NCBI GenBank assembly: GCA_031367325.1
Contig: JANLPQ010000003.1
Coordinates: 16,329-80,328, forward strand
Origin: JAAFIP01 sp031367325
Lineage (GTDB): Bacteria; Pseudomonadota; Gammaproteobacteria; Burkholderiales; Burkholderiaceae_C
Length of the DNA: 64,000 nucleotides
Direction of reading: 5' to 3'
In this document: one piece after another, positions 16,133 to 24,040 of the stretch
Numbering within the stretch: position 1 is the first letter of the stretch
How the letters are laid out: each line of letters begins with the position of its first letter
Notes under the pieces: model-generated
Told to the model about the DNA's origin: nothing
The model's input: the letters and a program-made list of their open reading frames with translations, nothing else
Database searches by the model: none
Translations under genes and position numbers: made by a program

Positions 16133-17365
16133 ATGAAAGTAATTCGACGGACGGTTTTGTTGAGTGCAATGGCGGCATTTATGCCGATGAGCGTTATGGC
16201 GCAGGACAGCATACGCATCGGTGCGGTGAGTGTACTGGAGGGCGCCCTTGCAGGCCCTGGGGCTGATGCTTTACGTGGCGTGGAACTGGCCATTAAAGAG
16301 GCAGGTGGAACCATTGCGGGTAAGAAAATTGAACTCTTTAAACAATCTAGCTCCGGCGCAGCAGCCTCTGGGGTAGCTGCTGCACGCACGTTGGTGGAGC
16401 AAAATAAAGTTCAGGCTTTGATCGGGCCATTGGGCGGATCGGAAGGTATCGCAATTAAGGAGTATTCAAAAAGTCACCCTAGTGTGATTTTTGTCAACGG
16501 CTCATCCGCTGCACAGCAAACGACGCTAACAGATCCTTCCCCCAACTTTTTCCGGTTTTCATCGGACGGGGCTCAATGGCAAGTGGGACTTGGTGATTAT
16601 GCGTTCAAGACCAAGGGCTACAAGAGTGTGGTCACGCTCGCCGAAGACTATTCTTTTCCTTATTCGCAGATCTCAGGCTTCATGAACGGCTACTGCCAAG
16701 CAGGCGGCAAAGTACTTGACAAGCTGTGGGTACCGCTAGGCAACAAAGACTTTTCTTCTGTCATCGCTCGCATTCCCAGCAATGTTGATGCAGTTTATGT
16801 AGCATTAGGTGGTGCAGATGCTGTCAACTTTTTGAAACAGTACGAGCAGGCAGGTGGCGACAAGCCGTTGATTGCCGGATCCATAACAGTTGACACCACG
16901 GTGCTGGGCTTCAAAGGCAAGAAGCCGGACTATATTGTAGGTACGATTGCGGCTGGACCAATGGCTGATCGCAATGAAACTGCAGAGTGGAAGCGTTTTG
17001 TGAGCAGCTATAAATCAGCTTACCCAGATGGCTTCCCAACACCTAGCATCTTTGCAACGCTGTACTACATCAACACCAAAGCCCTTCTTGCCGGGTTGAC
17101 ACAAACTAAAGGCGATTTCACCAAGCTTGGCGCAGCATTGTCTACCCTGAAAGTGGACTCACCTTTGGGACAAGTAGTCATTGATCAAAACCGCAATGCG
17201 ATTGCCAACAACTTCATAACAGAAGTGGCTAAAGACAATTCGGGACAACTCTACAACAAAGTTGTGCACACAGTGCCTAATGTTGGTCAGGACTTGGGCT
17301 TGTCTAAAGAGCAATTTGCCAAGAGTGGCATCGGCACTCGTGACATCCCAGCGCTATGCAACTAA
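16133..17365 (+). CDS. ABC transporter periplasmic substrate-binding protein (LivK/AmiC type)
   Basis: Peripheral binding protein of the transporter, 410 residues from the ATG at 16133 (AGGAATGATG precedes it). Signal peptide with predicted cut after VMA. The mature start QDSIRIGAVSVLEGALAGPGADALRGVELAIKEAGG is the typical Peripla_BP_6 entry. Later blocks are VQALIGPLGGSEGIAI, VYVALGGADAVNFLKQYEQAGG and ATLYYINTKALLAGL. The ligand pocket cannot be assigned. It is placed between the permeases and the ATPase genes, and a hairpin follows its stop, a common way to raise binding-protein mRNA over downstream genes. Confidence 0.9.
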   Translation: MKVIRRTVLLSAMAAFMPMSVMAQDSIRIGAVSVLEGALAGPGADALRGVELAIKEAGGTIAGKKIELFKQSSSGAAASGVAAARTLVEQNKVQALIGPLGGSEGIAIKEYSKSHPSVIFVNGSSAAQQTTLTDPSPNFFRFSSDGAQWQVGLGDYAFKTKGYKSVVTLAEDYSFPYSQISGFMNGYCQAGGKVLDKLWVPLGNKDFSSVIARIPSNVDAVYVALGGADAVNFLKQYEQAGGDKPLIAGSITVDTTVLGFKGKKPDYIVGTIAAGPMADRNETAEWKRFVSSYKSAYPDGFPTPSIFATLYYINTKALLAGLTQTKGDFTKLGAALSTLKVDSPLGQVVIDQNRNAIANNFITEVAKDNSGQLYNKVVHTVPNVGQDLGLSKEQFAKSGIGTRDIPALCN

Positions 17366-17387
17366 TTAAAAATTGTTAAAGAAAGAA

Positions 17388-17423
17388 CCCAGCGCATGAA
17401 CTGCGAAAAAGTAATGCGCTGGG
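17388..17423 (+). promoter_or_regulatory. Intercistronic hairpin after the binding-protein gene
   Basis: CCCAGCGCAT (17388-17397) pairs perfectly with ATGCGCTGGG (17414-17423) around a 16-base loop. There is no T run, so it is more likely an mRNA-stabilising or attenuating hairpin than a full terminator. Confidence 0.6.
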
Positions 17424-17433
17424 CTACAAACTA

Positions 17434-18222
17434 ATGCCTGCACAACAATCCAGCAATGAACAGACTGTGGTGCTGCAGACGCAGGAGCTCACAAAGTCAT
17501 ACGGTGCCTTGACAGCAGTCAAGCACGTCAATCTCAGCGTTCAACAAGGCGAACGAATTGTAATTCTGGGGCCAAATGGCGCAGGAAAAAGCTCCTTGCT
17601 CAATATCCTAGCAGGAGAAGTTGCACCGAGCAGTGGCAGCGTGTTGCTTTTCGGAAAAGAGGCTGCGCAATTATCGATTGCTGGTCGTGTAAAAATGGGT
17701 TTGCGCAGGACATTTCAACATTCACAATTGTTGGCACAAATGACGGTAGAACAGCATTTGGCTCTAGCTATACAAGCCTATGCGCAACAGCATTGGAGTT
17801 TGAGCGCTGCACTTGGCTACAGCCGGCGCCAAGCGGCACATGAATTGGCGCATCGTTGTCGGATAGAGCCGTTGCTTCTCAAAAAAGCCAATGAGCTCTC
17901 GCATGGAGAGCGTCGTCAACTGGAACTGGCGATGTCAATGGGTGGTGCTGCGCGCATATTACTGCTGGATGAGCCTGCTGCGGGTTTGTCGCCAAACGAG
18001 CGTACATGGCTCAAGGAATGGATACTGCAGCTAGATCGCACTGTTACGGTTTTGCTCATTGAGCATGACATGGATGTGGCACTGTCCGTTGCTGACAGAG
18101 TTATTGTCATGCAAAACGGTGTTGTAGCGTTCCGTGGTGACGTCAGTCAGGTGATCGCGGACAAACATGTACAAGAAATTTATCTAGGCTCAAACAGCAA
18201 CAACAAAGAGGTCTGCGCATGA
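17434..18222 (+). CDS. ABC transporter ATPase (LivG-like)
   Basis: First cytoplasmic ATPase of the transporter, 262 residues. Walker A GPNGAGKSS (about residues 46-54), Q-loop in RRTFQHSQLL, the signature variant LSHGERRQLELAMS, Walker B ILLLDEPAAGLSPNE and the H-loop VLLIEHDMDVAL. The signature has SHGE in place of SGGQ, a substitution also common in LivG-type ATPases. It overlaps the next ATPase by four bases (ATGA). Confidence 0.9.
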   Translation: MPAQQSSNEQTVVLQTQELTKSYGALTAVKHVNLSVQQGERIVILGPNGAGKSSLLNILAGEVAPSSGSVLLFGKEAAQLSIAGRVKMGLRRTFQHSQLLAQMTVEQHLALAIQAYAQQHWSLSAALGYSRRQAAHELAHRCRIEPLLLKKANELSHGERRQLELAMSMGGAARILLLDEPAAGLSPNERTWLKEWILQLDRTVTVLLIEHDMDVALSVADRVIVMQNGVVAFRGDVSQVIADKHVQEIYLGSNSNNKEVCA

Positions 18223-18941
18223 ACGCTCCAAAGATCTCAGACAGTCCTTTGGATTTACTTCTGAAAAATGTCCATGTCCACTTGGGCGGCTCGCACGTGT
18301 TGCAAGGCATTAACCTTCAGCTCGATTGCGGCCATGTTGTGATTGTCGGTCGCAATGGCATGGGTAAATCCACTCTATGCAATGCCATTGCGCGTCACGT
18401 AAACGCAACAGGTTCTATCAAGTTAGGCGCTGTTGAATTGATCGGGAAAGAGATACATATTTGCTGTAGAAGGGGGATTGGCTATGTCCCCCAAGGTCGG
18501 CGCATGTGGCCATCGCTGACGGTTGACGAGACCTTGCGATTGGTTGGCAAAAATTCCAAGAATTGGTGTGTCTCAGAAATCTACGAGCTTTTTCCAAGAT
18601 TACATGAGCGGCGATCAAATAGCAGTACGCAATTGTCGGGCGGAGAACAGCAGATGTTGGCAATTGGCAGGGCATTGCTACTGGATCCCAAAGTTTTGTT
18701 GCTTGATGAGCCTAGCGAAGGTTTGGCACCGGTCATAGTGGATAAATTGGCACAGTTGTTTAAAGATCTACCTGAAAAATTTGGCGTTAGAGTTTTGTTA
18801 ATTGAGCAGAATCTGAGCCTAGCCACCCGTGTAGCCGACAAGTTGCACGTCATGGTTAACGGTCGTATTGAAACGGTGGTTGCTAGCCAGGAGTTACTGT
18901 CAAACCGCGAATTGCAAAGTACCTTACTTGGTGTTTCTTGA
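18219..18941 (+). CDS. ABC transporter ATPase (LivF-like)
   Basis: Second ATPase of the transporter, 240 residues. Walker A GRNGMGKST, GYVPQGRRMWPSLTVDETL in the Q-loop region (typical of LivF), signature LSGGEQQMLAIGRALLLDP, Walker B VLLLDEPSEGLAP and H-loop VLLIEQNLSLA. The start is coupled to the LivG-like gene by a four-base overlap. The next gene starts 13 bases after its stop, so transport and the putative metabolic genes are one transcription unit. Confidence 0.9.
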   Translation: MNAPKISDSPLDLLLKNVHVHLGGSHVLQGINLQLDCGHVVIVGRNGMGKSTLCNAIARHVNATGSIKLGAVELIGKEIHICCRRGIGYVPQGRRMWPSLTVDETLRLVGKNSKNWCVSEIYELFPRLHERRSNSSTQLSGGEQQMLAIGRALLLDPKVLLLDEPSEGLAPVIVDKLAQLFKDLPEKFGVRVLLIEQNLSLATRVADKLHVMVNGRIETVVASQELLSNRELQSTLLGVS

Positions 18942-18954
18942 AGATAGTATAAAC

Positions 18955-20199
18955 ATGCATTCATCTCAAAAAATGGTCTGGATTGTTGGCACATTTGACA
19001 CCAAAGCAGCAGAATTTCACTACATCGCGCAGTGTTTGCGCGATCAGGGTGTTGCATGTCTTACTGTGGATGTATCTACGTCTGAATCGGCTCACCGTGG
19101 CGCAGACATGGATGCTGCAACTGTAGCTGCGTACCATCCATTAGGTGCTGCTGCTGTGTACACTGGGGAGCGTGGCAGTGCTATCAGCGCCATGGCGCAT
19201 GCCCTTCGCGAGTGTGTGTTGGCGCACCAGCACGAATTAGCCGGGATGCTGGGTGCTGGCGGTAGCGGCGCGGCGGCTCTTGTCAGTTCTGCGTTGCAGG
19301 CCTTACCTGTTGGCATGCCCAAGGTGTTAGTAACCACGATGGCAGCAGGCGATGTGAGGCCCTACGTCGGTGCCAGTGACATCTTTATGCTTTATCCGGT
19401 AACGGACGTGTCTGGTATAAATTCAATTTCAGCAACAGTTCTTGCCAATGCCGCACACGCGATGGCGGGCATGGTCAAGTTCGATAAACCCCAGTTATTG
19501 TCGTCCAAGCCTGCTATCGGATTGACAATGTTTGGTGTTACCACGCCATGTGTTCAGGCCGTAACGGACGCTTTGTCTGTCGATTTCGATTGCATTGTTT
19601 TTCATGCGACGGGCTCGGGTGGGCAAGCTATGGAAAAACTGGCGGTCAGCGGGCTGTTGCAGGCAGTTCTTGACATCACTACTACCGAGATCGCCGATGA
19701 ACTTGTGGGGGGTGAATTGTCGGCGGGTCCTGATCGACTCGACGCAATTGCCAAAGCTGGCGTACCCTACGTCGGATCGCTGGGTGCGCTTGATATTGTA
19801 AATTTCTGGGCCCTTGATACCGTGCCACAGAAGTTTCGACATCGAAAACTACACCAACACAACCAGAACGTAACCCTAATGCGCACCGATACGAGCGAGT
19901 CTGCCGAAATCGGAAAATGGCTAGCCCAGAAACTGAACAAAATGACAGGACCAGTGCGCATGCTCGTGCCCAGCGGTGGATTTTCAGCATTGGATGCACC
20001 GGGTAAAGACTTCTGGCTTCCCGAGGCCAATATGGTTTTGATAGACGAGCTTCAACTGGGCTTTGTGCAGAGTCCTGAACATCAATTGCGCATTCTTCCG
20101 CACCATATCAATTCACCTGAGTTCTCCAAGGCTTTGGTTGATGCGCTCAAAGAGGTTTTACATCTCCCCGCTGTCGCGATTAAAAAGGAAACACCATGA
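18955..20199 (+). CDS. Tm-1-like ATP-binding domain protein (UPF0261)
   Basis: 414 residues from the ATG at 18955; the frame opens earlier inside livF but family similarity begins at WIVGTFDTKAAEFHYIAQCLRDQG. Other landmarks are GMLGAGGSGAAALVSSALQALPVGMPKVLVTTMAAGDVRPYVGASDIFMLYPVTDVSGIN and the C-terminal LVPSGGFSALDAPGKDFWLPEAN. UPF0261 proteins bind a nucleotide. Their plant and fungal counterparts carry a TIM-barrel domain on the same chain (the tomato Tm-1 protein), and here that partner is the next gene, overlapping by four bases. Biochemical role not established; the link to a transporter points to uptake and breakdown of a small molecule. Confidence 0.82.
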   Translation: MHSSQKMVWIVGTFDTKAAEFHYIAQCLRDQGVACLTVDVSTSESAHRGADMDAATVAAYHPLGAAAVYTGERGSAISAMAHALRECVLAHQHELAGMLGAGGSGAAALVSSALQALPVGMPKVLVTTMAAGDVRPYVGASDIFMLYPVTDVSGINSISATVLANAAHAMAGMVKFDKPQLLSSKPAIGLTMFGVTTPCVQAVTDALSVDFDCIVFHATGSGGQAMEKLAVSGLLQAVLDITTTEIADELVGGELSAGPDRLDAIAKAGVPYVGSLGALDIVNFWALDTVPQKFRHRKLHQHNQNVTLMRTDTSESAEIGKWLAQKLNKMTGPVRMLVPSGGFSALDAPGKDFWLPEANMVLIDELQLGFVQSPEHQLRILPHHINSPEFSKALVDALKEVLHLPAVAIKKETP

Positions 20200-21062
20200 A
20201 CAGTACTCAAGAACGCGCCATGCGTCGACAATCCATTATGGAGGGCTTGCGGGCTAAAGTTGAAAGAGGTGAAACTATTATTGGTGCAGGTGCTGGTACT
20301 GGTTTATCTGCTAAGTGTGAAGACGAAGGTGGGGTTGATCTCATCATCGTGTATAACTCTGGTCGCTACCGCATGGCAGGTCGTGGTTCATTGGCAGGCA
20401 TGCTTGCCTATGGCAACGCCAATGATATTGTGCTCGAGATGGCCCACGAAGTGCTGCCAGTGGTAAAGCGTGCTCCCGTGCTCGCTGGTGTGAACGGAAC
20501 AGACCCCTTTGCAATCTGGCCGGAGTACTTTGACAAACTAGAAAAACTAGGGTTTTCGGGAGTGCAAAACTTTCCAACTGTAGGCTTATTCGATGGTTTG
20601 ATAAGGCAGCAAATGGAAGAAAGCGGCATCAGCTATGACCAAGAAGTAGAGATGATTCGCTTTGCCCACCAACTTGGCTATCTGACAACGCCGTATGTGT
20701 TTAATCCTGTCGATGCGGTCAAAATGACGCGCGCTGGAGCCGACATTATCGTAGTACATCTAGGCCTCACGGTCGGCGGTAGCATTGGAGCCAAAACTGG
20801 CCCTACTTTGGACGCCGCGATAAAAATGTGCGGTCTATGTGCTGATGCAGCTCTAGCAGAGCGGTCGGACATATTGGTCATTTGTCATGGAGGACCTATT
20901 GCTGAGCCTGAAGATGTTCTGAAGGTTTTACACGAGGTACCACAATGCGCAGGTTTTTATGGGGCATCTAGCATGGAGCGTTTGCCAATTGAAAAAGCAT
21001 TAGTTGATCAAGTTCAAAAATTTGTGGCACTACGTCTGCCGCATGTTGAAGCCTCTGTTTAA
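20196..21062 (+). CDS. TIM-barrel protein of the phosphoenolpyruvate-hydrolase-like family (Tm-1 C-terminal domain homologue)
   Basis: 288 residues. The barrel signature strands are visible: IIGAGAGTGLSAKCEDEGGVDLIIVYNSGRYRMAG near the N-terminus, VLAGVNGTDPFAIW, GVQNFPTVGLFDG, ADIIVVHLGLTVGG and DILVICHGGPIAEPEDV. This family is annotated as phosphoenolpyruvate hydrolase-like or IGPS-like. It is the separate bacterial equivalent of the second domain of Tm-1. The ATGA overlap with the UPF0261 gene argues that the two proteins work as a complex. The true reaction is not known from sequence. Confidence 0.8.
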   Translation: MNSTQERAMRRQSIMEGLRAKVERGETIIGAGAGTGLSAKCEDEGGVDLIIVYNSGRYRMAGRGSLAGMLAYGNANDIVLEMAHEVLPVVKRAPVLAGVNGTDPFAIWPEYFDKLEKLGFSGVQNFPTVGLFDGLIRQQMEESGISYDQEVEMIRFAHQLGYLTTPYVFNPVDAVKMTRAGADIIVVHLGLTVGGSIGAKTGPTLDAAIKMCGLCADAALAERSDILVICHGGPIAEPEDVLKVLHEVPQCAGFYGASSMERLPIEKALVDQVQKFVALRLPHVEASV

Positions 21063-21067
21063 TTACG

Positions 21068-21091
21068 GACTCATTACCGAGTCGCTTTTTT
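21068..21091 (+). terminator. Weak terminator or attenuator before the SRPBCC gene
   Basis: GACTC (21068-21072) pairs with GAGTC (21079-21083), followed by GC and a run of six T. The stem is short, so readthrough into the gene at 21107 is likely. Confidence 0.4.
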
Positions 21092-21106
21092 ATCGAAAGG
21101 TACAGT

Positions 21107-21550
21107 ATGACAGTGCATTTAATCGAGTCCAGGATGTTGCCCCACCCTCCTGAAGTGATCTGGAAAAAGATTCGCGATTTCAATTCGCTTCCGACGTGGC
21201 ATCATATGATTGCCTCAAGTTCTATTGAGGCCGGCAAGAATGGCGATCAAGTGGGAGCTGTACGCAATTTTTTCACCCATGATGGCGGCAACATCCGCGA
21301 GCAACTACTGGCGTTGAACGACCACCGGTTTTTGATCACTTACAACATACTAGAAAGTGGCATGGGCGTGAGCAACTACATTGCCGAAATTTCGCTGCAA
21401 CGCGTGACCAGCGACAACAGCACGTTTGCAGTTTGGACGGCGCAATTCGATTGCGATAGTGAAAAGGAAAAAGAGCTCAGGCAATATATTAGCGAGACTG
21501 TTTTTCAGGCTGGTTTGGCAAATTTACATACCGTCTTAAGTAACGGATAA
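21107..21550 (+). CDS. SRPBCC-family (START-like) protein
   Basis: 147 residues with the polyketide-cyclase/START layout: VHLIESRMLPHPPEVIWKKIRDFNSLPTWHHMI at the N-terminus, then GDQVGAVRNFFTHDGGNIREQLLALNDHRFLITYNIL, and a C-terminal long helix. Such proteins hold hydrophobic small molecules in a cavity and act as cyclases or carriers. Last gene of the island module, 44 bases after the TIM-barrel gene. Presumably acts on the same compound as the transporter and Tm-1-like pair. Confidence 0.78.
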   Translation: MTVHLIESRMLPHPPEVIWKKIRDFNSLPTWHHMIASSSIEAGKNGDQVGAVRNFFTHDGGNIREQLLALNDHRFLITYNILESGMGVSNYIAEISLQRVTSDNSTFAVWTAQFDCDSEKEKELRQYISETVFQAGLANLHTVLSNG

Positions 21551-21687
21551 AAGAACCTTGTAGGCTGGGGAGGGTTGGTTTGATATTCTTTCGACAACTT
21601 GTTTTGAGTCAAAAGCTACTTATTAGAATTTCAACCACATCTGGTCAAGTTCTAGTGTGAATATTAGGCCTATAAATGCTCCTGAGC

Positions 21688-21796
21688 GCTTCCCAAGCAA
21701 ATAACGTGGGTTAGATTCCCATCACCCGCTCCATTTAGCAGCCAACTGATTACTATAAAAATAATAGCTGCTTGAGCAGGTTCTACGGCCTAGAAC
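21688..21796 (+). repeat. Right direct repeat (attR-like) with a truncated tRNA-Gly
   Basis: Matches 8192-8300 at 105 of 109 positions. It contains the anticodon arm, T-arm and CCA end of tRNA-Gly without the 5' half, and the T-loop reads TTAGATT instead of TTCGATT. It cannot be a working tRNA. The palindromic repeat copy lies at 21751-21796 inside it. Confidence 0.88.
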
Positions 21797-21831
21797 CATT
21801 AAAAGCCTGATAAATTTAGCCCATTAACGGG

Positions 21832-22629
21832 TTATTTAAGCCACCCCAGGCCATTTAACCCGTTACGCACTGCCAACACGGCCAATAACAAGCCCAGCGC
21901 CACTACCCACGACCCGAGCACACGCCTTGCAATTGGCAGTATGGGTTGGAAATGAGTCAGTCTTTTAAGCCATCGAAACGTAATTAATCCGCATGCTGCA
22001 ATGAACGCAGTGCAGGCCATTAAGCCCAACACGCTTTGCCAGTAGCCATTATCTAATTGGGCAGCTAAGCCTACAACGCTACCCGCTAGCAGCCCCAAGC
22101 TGATAGCCGCAGTGCGGGTATGGCGCCAGCCGATAAGTGCAACTAAGCCAATACACACAACGCCCACAGGCGCCAATGCTTGTGAAAAGTTAGCCCACAA
22201 AACGGCCAAAAAACTAATTGAATAAAGTCCGAAGCTTGCCCTAATGGCTTGTGCCAAGCCAACACTCACTGGATTGCCGCTCGTAAGATCTGCCAAATAG
22301 CTTGTCAATAGGATCGTTAGCAACGCCATCATGGCTGCGCTTGTCGCCGTTATTACGGCTACGCCGAAAGATAGCCGCTCTTCAATTCCAAATAAAGCAG
22401 CTACCAAGCCTAGTAATGCCGCCAACGCCAACGGCGAAGTTAGAACATGCATTGCGCCGCTCCATACAGGGCTAGCGTCTGTACCACGCTCCCAAACTGA
22501 ACTAAGAGACGTTCTTGCAGCGACAGCGCCTGCAGTATTGGGATCCACACCATGTGCCCATGCTGGGTCGTCCAGCAACAAGCCAACACAGCCCAACAGC
22601 ATGGTGCTCAAAGCAATTTTAAGCAGCAC
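21832..22629 (-). CDS. Multi-span membrane protein with exported His-starting N-terminus
   Basis: 265 residues if translation starts at the GTG at 22629, which gives a good signal peptide (LLKIALSTMLLGCVGLLL) ending AWA before HGVDPN and overlaps the hupE-like gene by 11 bases. A longer frame reaches 22704. After the signal there are six or seven membrane segments. No family is recognised. It is directly coupled to the HupE/UreJ-like gene. Both predicted mature proteins begin with histidine, so a role in metal uptake or handling is possible but unproven. Confidence 0.65.
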   Translation of the reverse strand: MLLKIALSTMLLGCVGLLLDDPAWAHGVDPNTAGAVAARTSLSSVWERGTDASPVWSGAMHVLTSPLALAALLGLVAALFGIEERLSFGVAVITATSAAMMALLTILLTSYLADLTSGNPVSVGLAQAIRASFGLYSISFLAVLWANFSQALAPVGVVCIGLVALIGWRHTRTAAISLGLLAGSVVGLAAQLDNGYWQSVLGLMACTAFIAACGLITFRWLKRLTHFQPILPIARRVLGSWVVALGLLLAVLAVRNGLNGLGWLK

Positions 22630-23218
22630 CTGGCATGCCCAGCAATATCCAAACCCCAGCCGCCGAAATAGCTGCACCGCAGGCTCGCAAAATTTGGCTG
22701 CCATTGGATAAATTTTTAATCATGCCAAGGGCGATGCCGGCCATATGCAACGCACCCGTGCAAATAACAAAACCTGCCACATAGGCTGCAGGCGCTACAG
22801 CGCTAGGCAGCTCGGCACCGTGGGCATAACCGTGGAATACGCCAAAACTAGCCACAATCACTAACGCAACTGCCACAGGTGCCCGCCATGCTAACGCTAT
22901 AGATAAACCCAGCACGAAGACCGACAGGGCAATGCCCACCTCAATGTAGGGCAGCGGTACACCAGTAATGCCCAAGATACCGCCCACTACCATCAGTAAC
23001 GGAAAGGCAATCGGTAGTGCCACCACCAAGGGGCGACCCAAGGTTGCGCCCCAAATACCCACCGCCACCATAGCCAGCAAGTGGTCAAAACCTGACAACG
23101 GATGCATCACCCCGGCGAAAAAACCTTGGGCTGAGCCCTCACTTGTGTGGGCTTGGGCAGCAACAGCACAGCACAGCAATACCAGTGTCACTAGGCTGCG
23201 TTGAAGTCGACGAGTCAT
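22619..23218 (-). CDS. HupE/UreJ-family membrane protein
   Basis: 199 residues from the ATG at 23218. Signal peptide ending AQA before HTSEG, then GFFAGVMHPLSGFDHLLAMVAVGIWG, the defining HupE/UreJ block with conserved HP, D and H residues. The second His motif is FGVFHGYAHGAELP. Five or six membrane segments. HupE/UreJ proteins are linked to nickel or cobalt entry and to hydrogenase or urease loci; neither enzyme is in this window. It overlaps the following membrane-protein gene. Metal identity cannot be told. Confidence 0.85.
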   Translation of the reverse strand: MTRRLQRSLVTLVLLCCAVAAQAHTSEGSAQGFFAGVMHPLSGFDHLLAMVAVGIWGATLGRPLVVALPIAFPLLMVVGGILGITGVPLPYIEVGIALSVFVLGLSIALAWRAPVAVALVIVASFGVFHGYAHGAELPSAVAPAAYVAGFVICTGALHMAGIALGMIKNLSNGSQILRACGAAISAAGVWILLGMPGAA

Positions 23219-23340
23219 AGACAGTTCTTTCAAAAATCTGAACCAAATATATTGTGCATAAGTCGGTGTATTTTTGCGCCACTGGTGGGGTTAGAGTGGT
23301 GAAAATAGCTTGGGCAACAAACCTAGACACAATAATATCT

Positions 23341-23385
23341 TACTATATTTTTAATAGCTGCTTGAGCAGGCTCTACGGCCCAGGA
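23341..23385 (+). repeat. Dispersed palindromic repeat copy upstream of hupE-like gene
   Basis: TACTATATTTTTAATAGCTG followed by CTTGAGCAGG and CTCTACGGCCCAGGAAGG, the first right-flank type. It lies between the hupE-like gene and the 188-residue exported protein gene. Confidence 0.85.
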
Positions 23386-23461
23386 AGGTTGAAACGCATT
23401 GAACATTGATAGTTTTAATATGTTTTAGCATGGCCGCCATTGTCTTATGGCTTTGTCGACA

Positions 23462-24028
23462 CTAAAAGCTGATCGCTGGTGATAGCGTGTGCGGCTTGAG
23501 CCACACTTGTTTAGGTTGATAGGAAACCACTAACACCTGCTGAAACTGAGCAGGCAACTTCAACGTGACGGATGTAAAGTCAGCCGCATTGCTAGATTTA
23601 GCCTCAGCGCGAATCTCGGTGGGCACAGCGTGCGCATGGTCAGAGGGCGCTACTACGGCTTGCATGGCACGCTGCTGCAGCAAGTTTTGCACAACAGCGG
23701 CCTCGGGCCATACCCATTGGGTAAGCGTTGCAGACTTGCCGCTATAAAGCGCTAGCGCCGTATTGCTTTGCAGCTGGCGCTGCGCCTCGAGCAGCTGGGT
23801 TTTAAACTCTGGCAGCTTCATGGCGGCATACATCAGTACGAACTCTTGCACTGACCGCTGCGGTGCCAGCACTTGGTGCAACACGCTGGGGTAGTCGACA
23901 AAGAATGTAATGGACAAGTGCAGTCGATCCCGCAGCACCAGCGTGGCACGGTTAGAGTCCAGCTCATGGGCTAGCGCGCTGGTGGCGAACATTGATAGCG
24001 TCGCCATTGCAAAGAGGAATATTTTCAT
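23462..24028 (-). CDS. Exported protein of unknown function in the HupE/YHYH cluster
   Basis: 188 residues. Signal peptide MKIFLFAMATLSMFATSALA, with the mature chain starting HELDSNRATLVLRDRLHLS. The rest is soluble and without a recognised domain; a short His-containing segment (SDHAHAV) lies near residue 130. It begins 12 bases after the stop of the YHYH lipoprotein gene and so is probably in the same transcript. Like its neighbours it would expose an N-terminal histidine after processing. Confidence 0.65.
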   Translation of the reverse strand: MKIFLFAMATLSMFATSALAHELDSNRATLVLRDRLHLSITFFVDYPSVLHQVLAPQRSVQEFVLMYAAMKLPEFKTQLLEAQRQLQSNTALALYSGKSATLTQWVWPEAAVVQNLLQQRAMQAVVAPSDHAHAVPTEIRAEAKSSNAADFTSVTLKLPAQFQQVLVVSYQPKQVWLKPHTLSPAISF

Positions 24029-24040
24029 ACTAAGGCAGTA

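Larger units (their letters stand above)
8238..21687. mobile_element. Candidate genomic island inserted at tRNA-Gly, integrase not found
   Basis: The segment is bounded by 109-base direct repeats derived from the tRNA-Gly 3' end, the usual footprint of tyrosine-recombinase integration. Content is accessory: a copper-radical-oxidase operon and a TetR-regulated ABC transporter locus. Housekeeping parE lies on the left. No integrase, excisionase or transfer gene is recognisable, and the 700 bases next to the tRNA look decayed. The island would be fixed unless mobilised in trans. A plain segmental duplication is the alternative. Confidence 0.6.

Noticed and set aside
21688..21734. Second tRNA-Gly gene
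   Set aside because: Only the anticodon arm to the CCA end is present; the acceptor 5' strand and D-arm are missing and the T-loop is altered.
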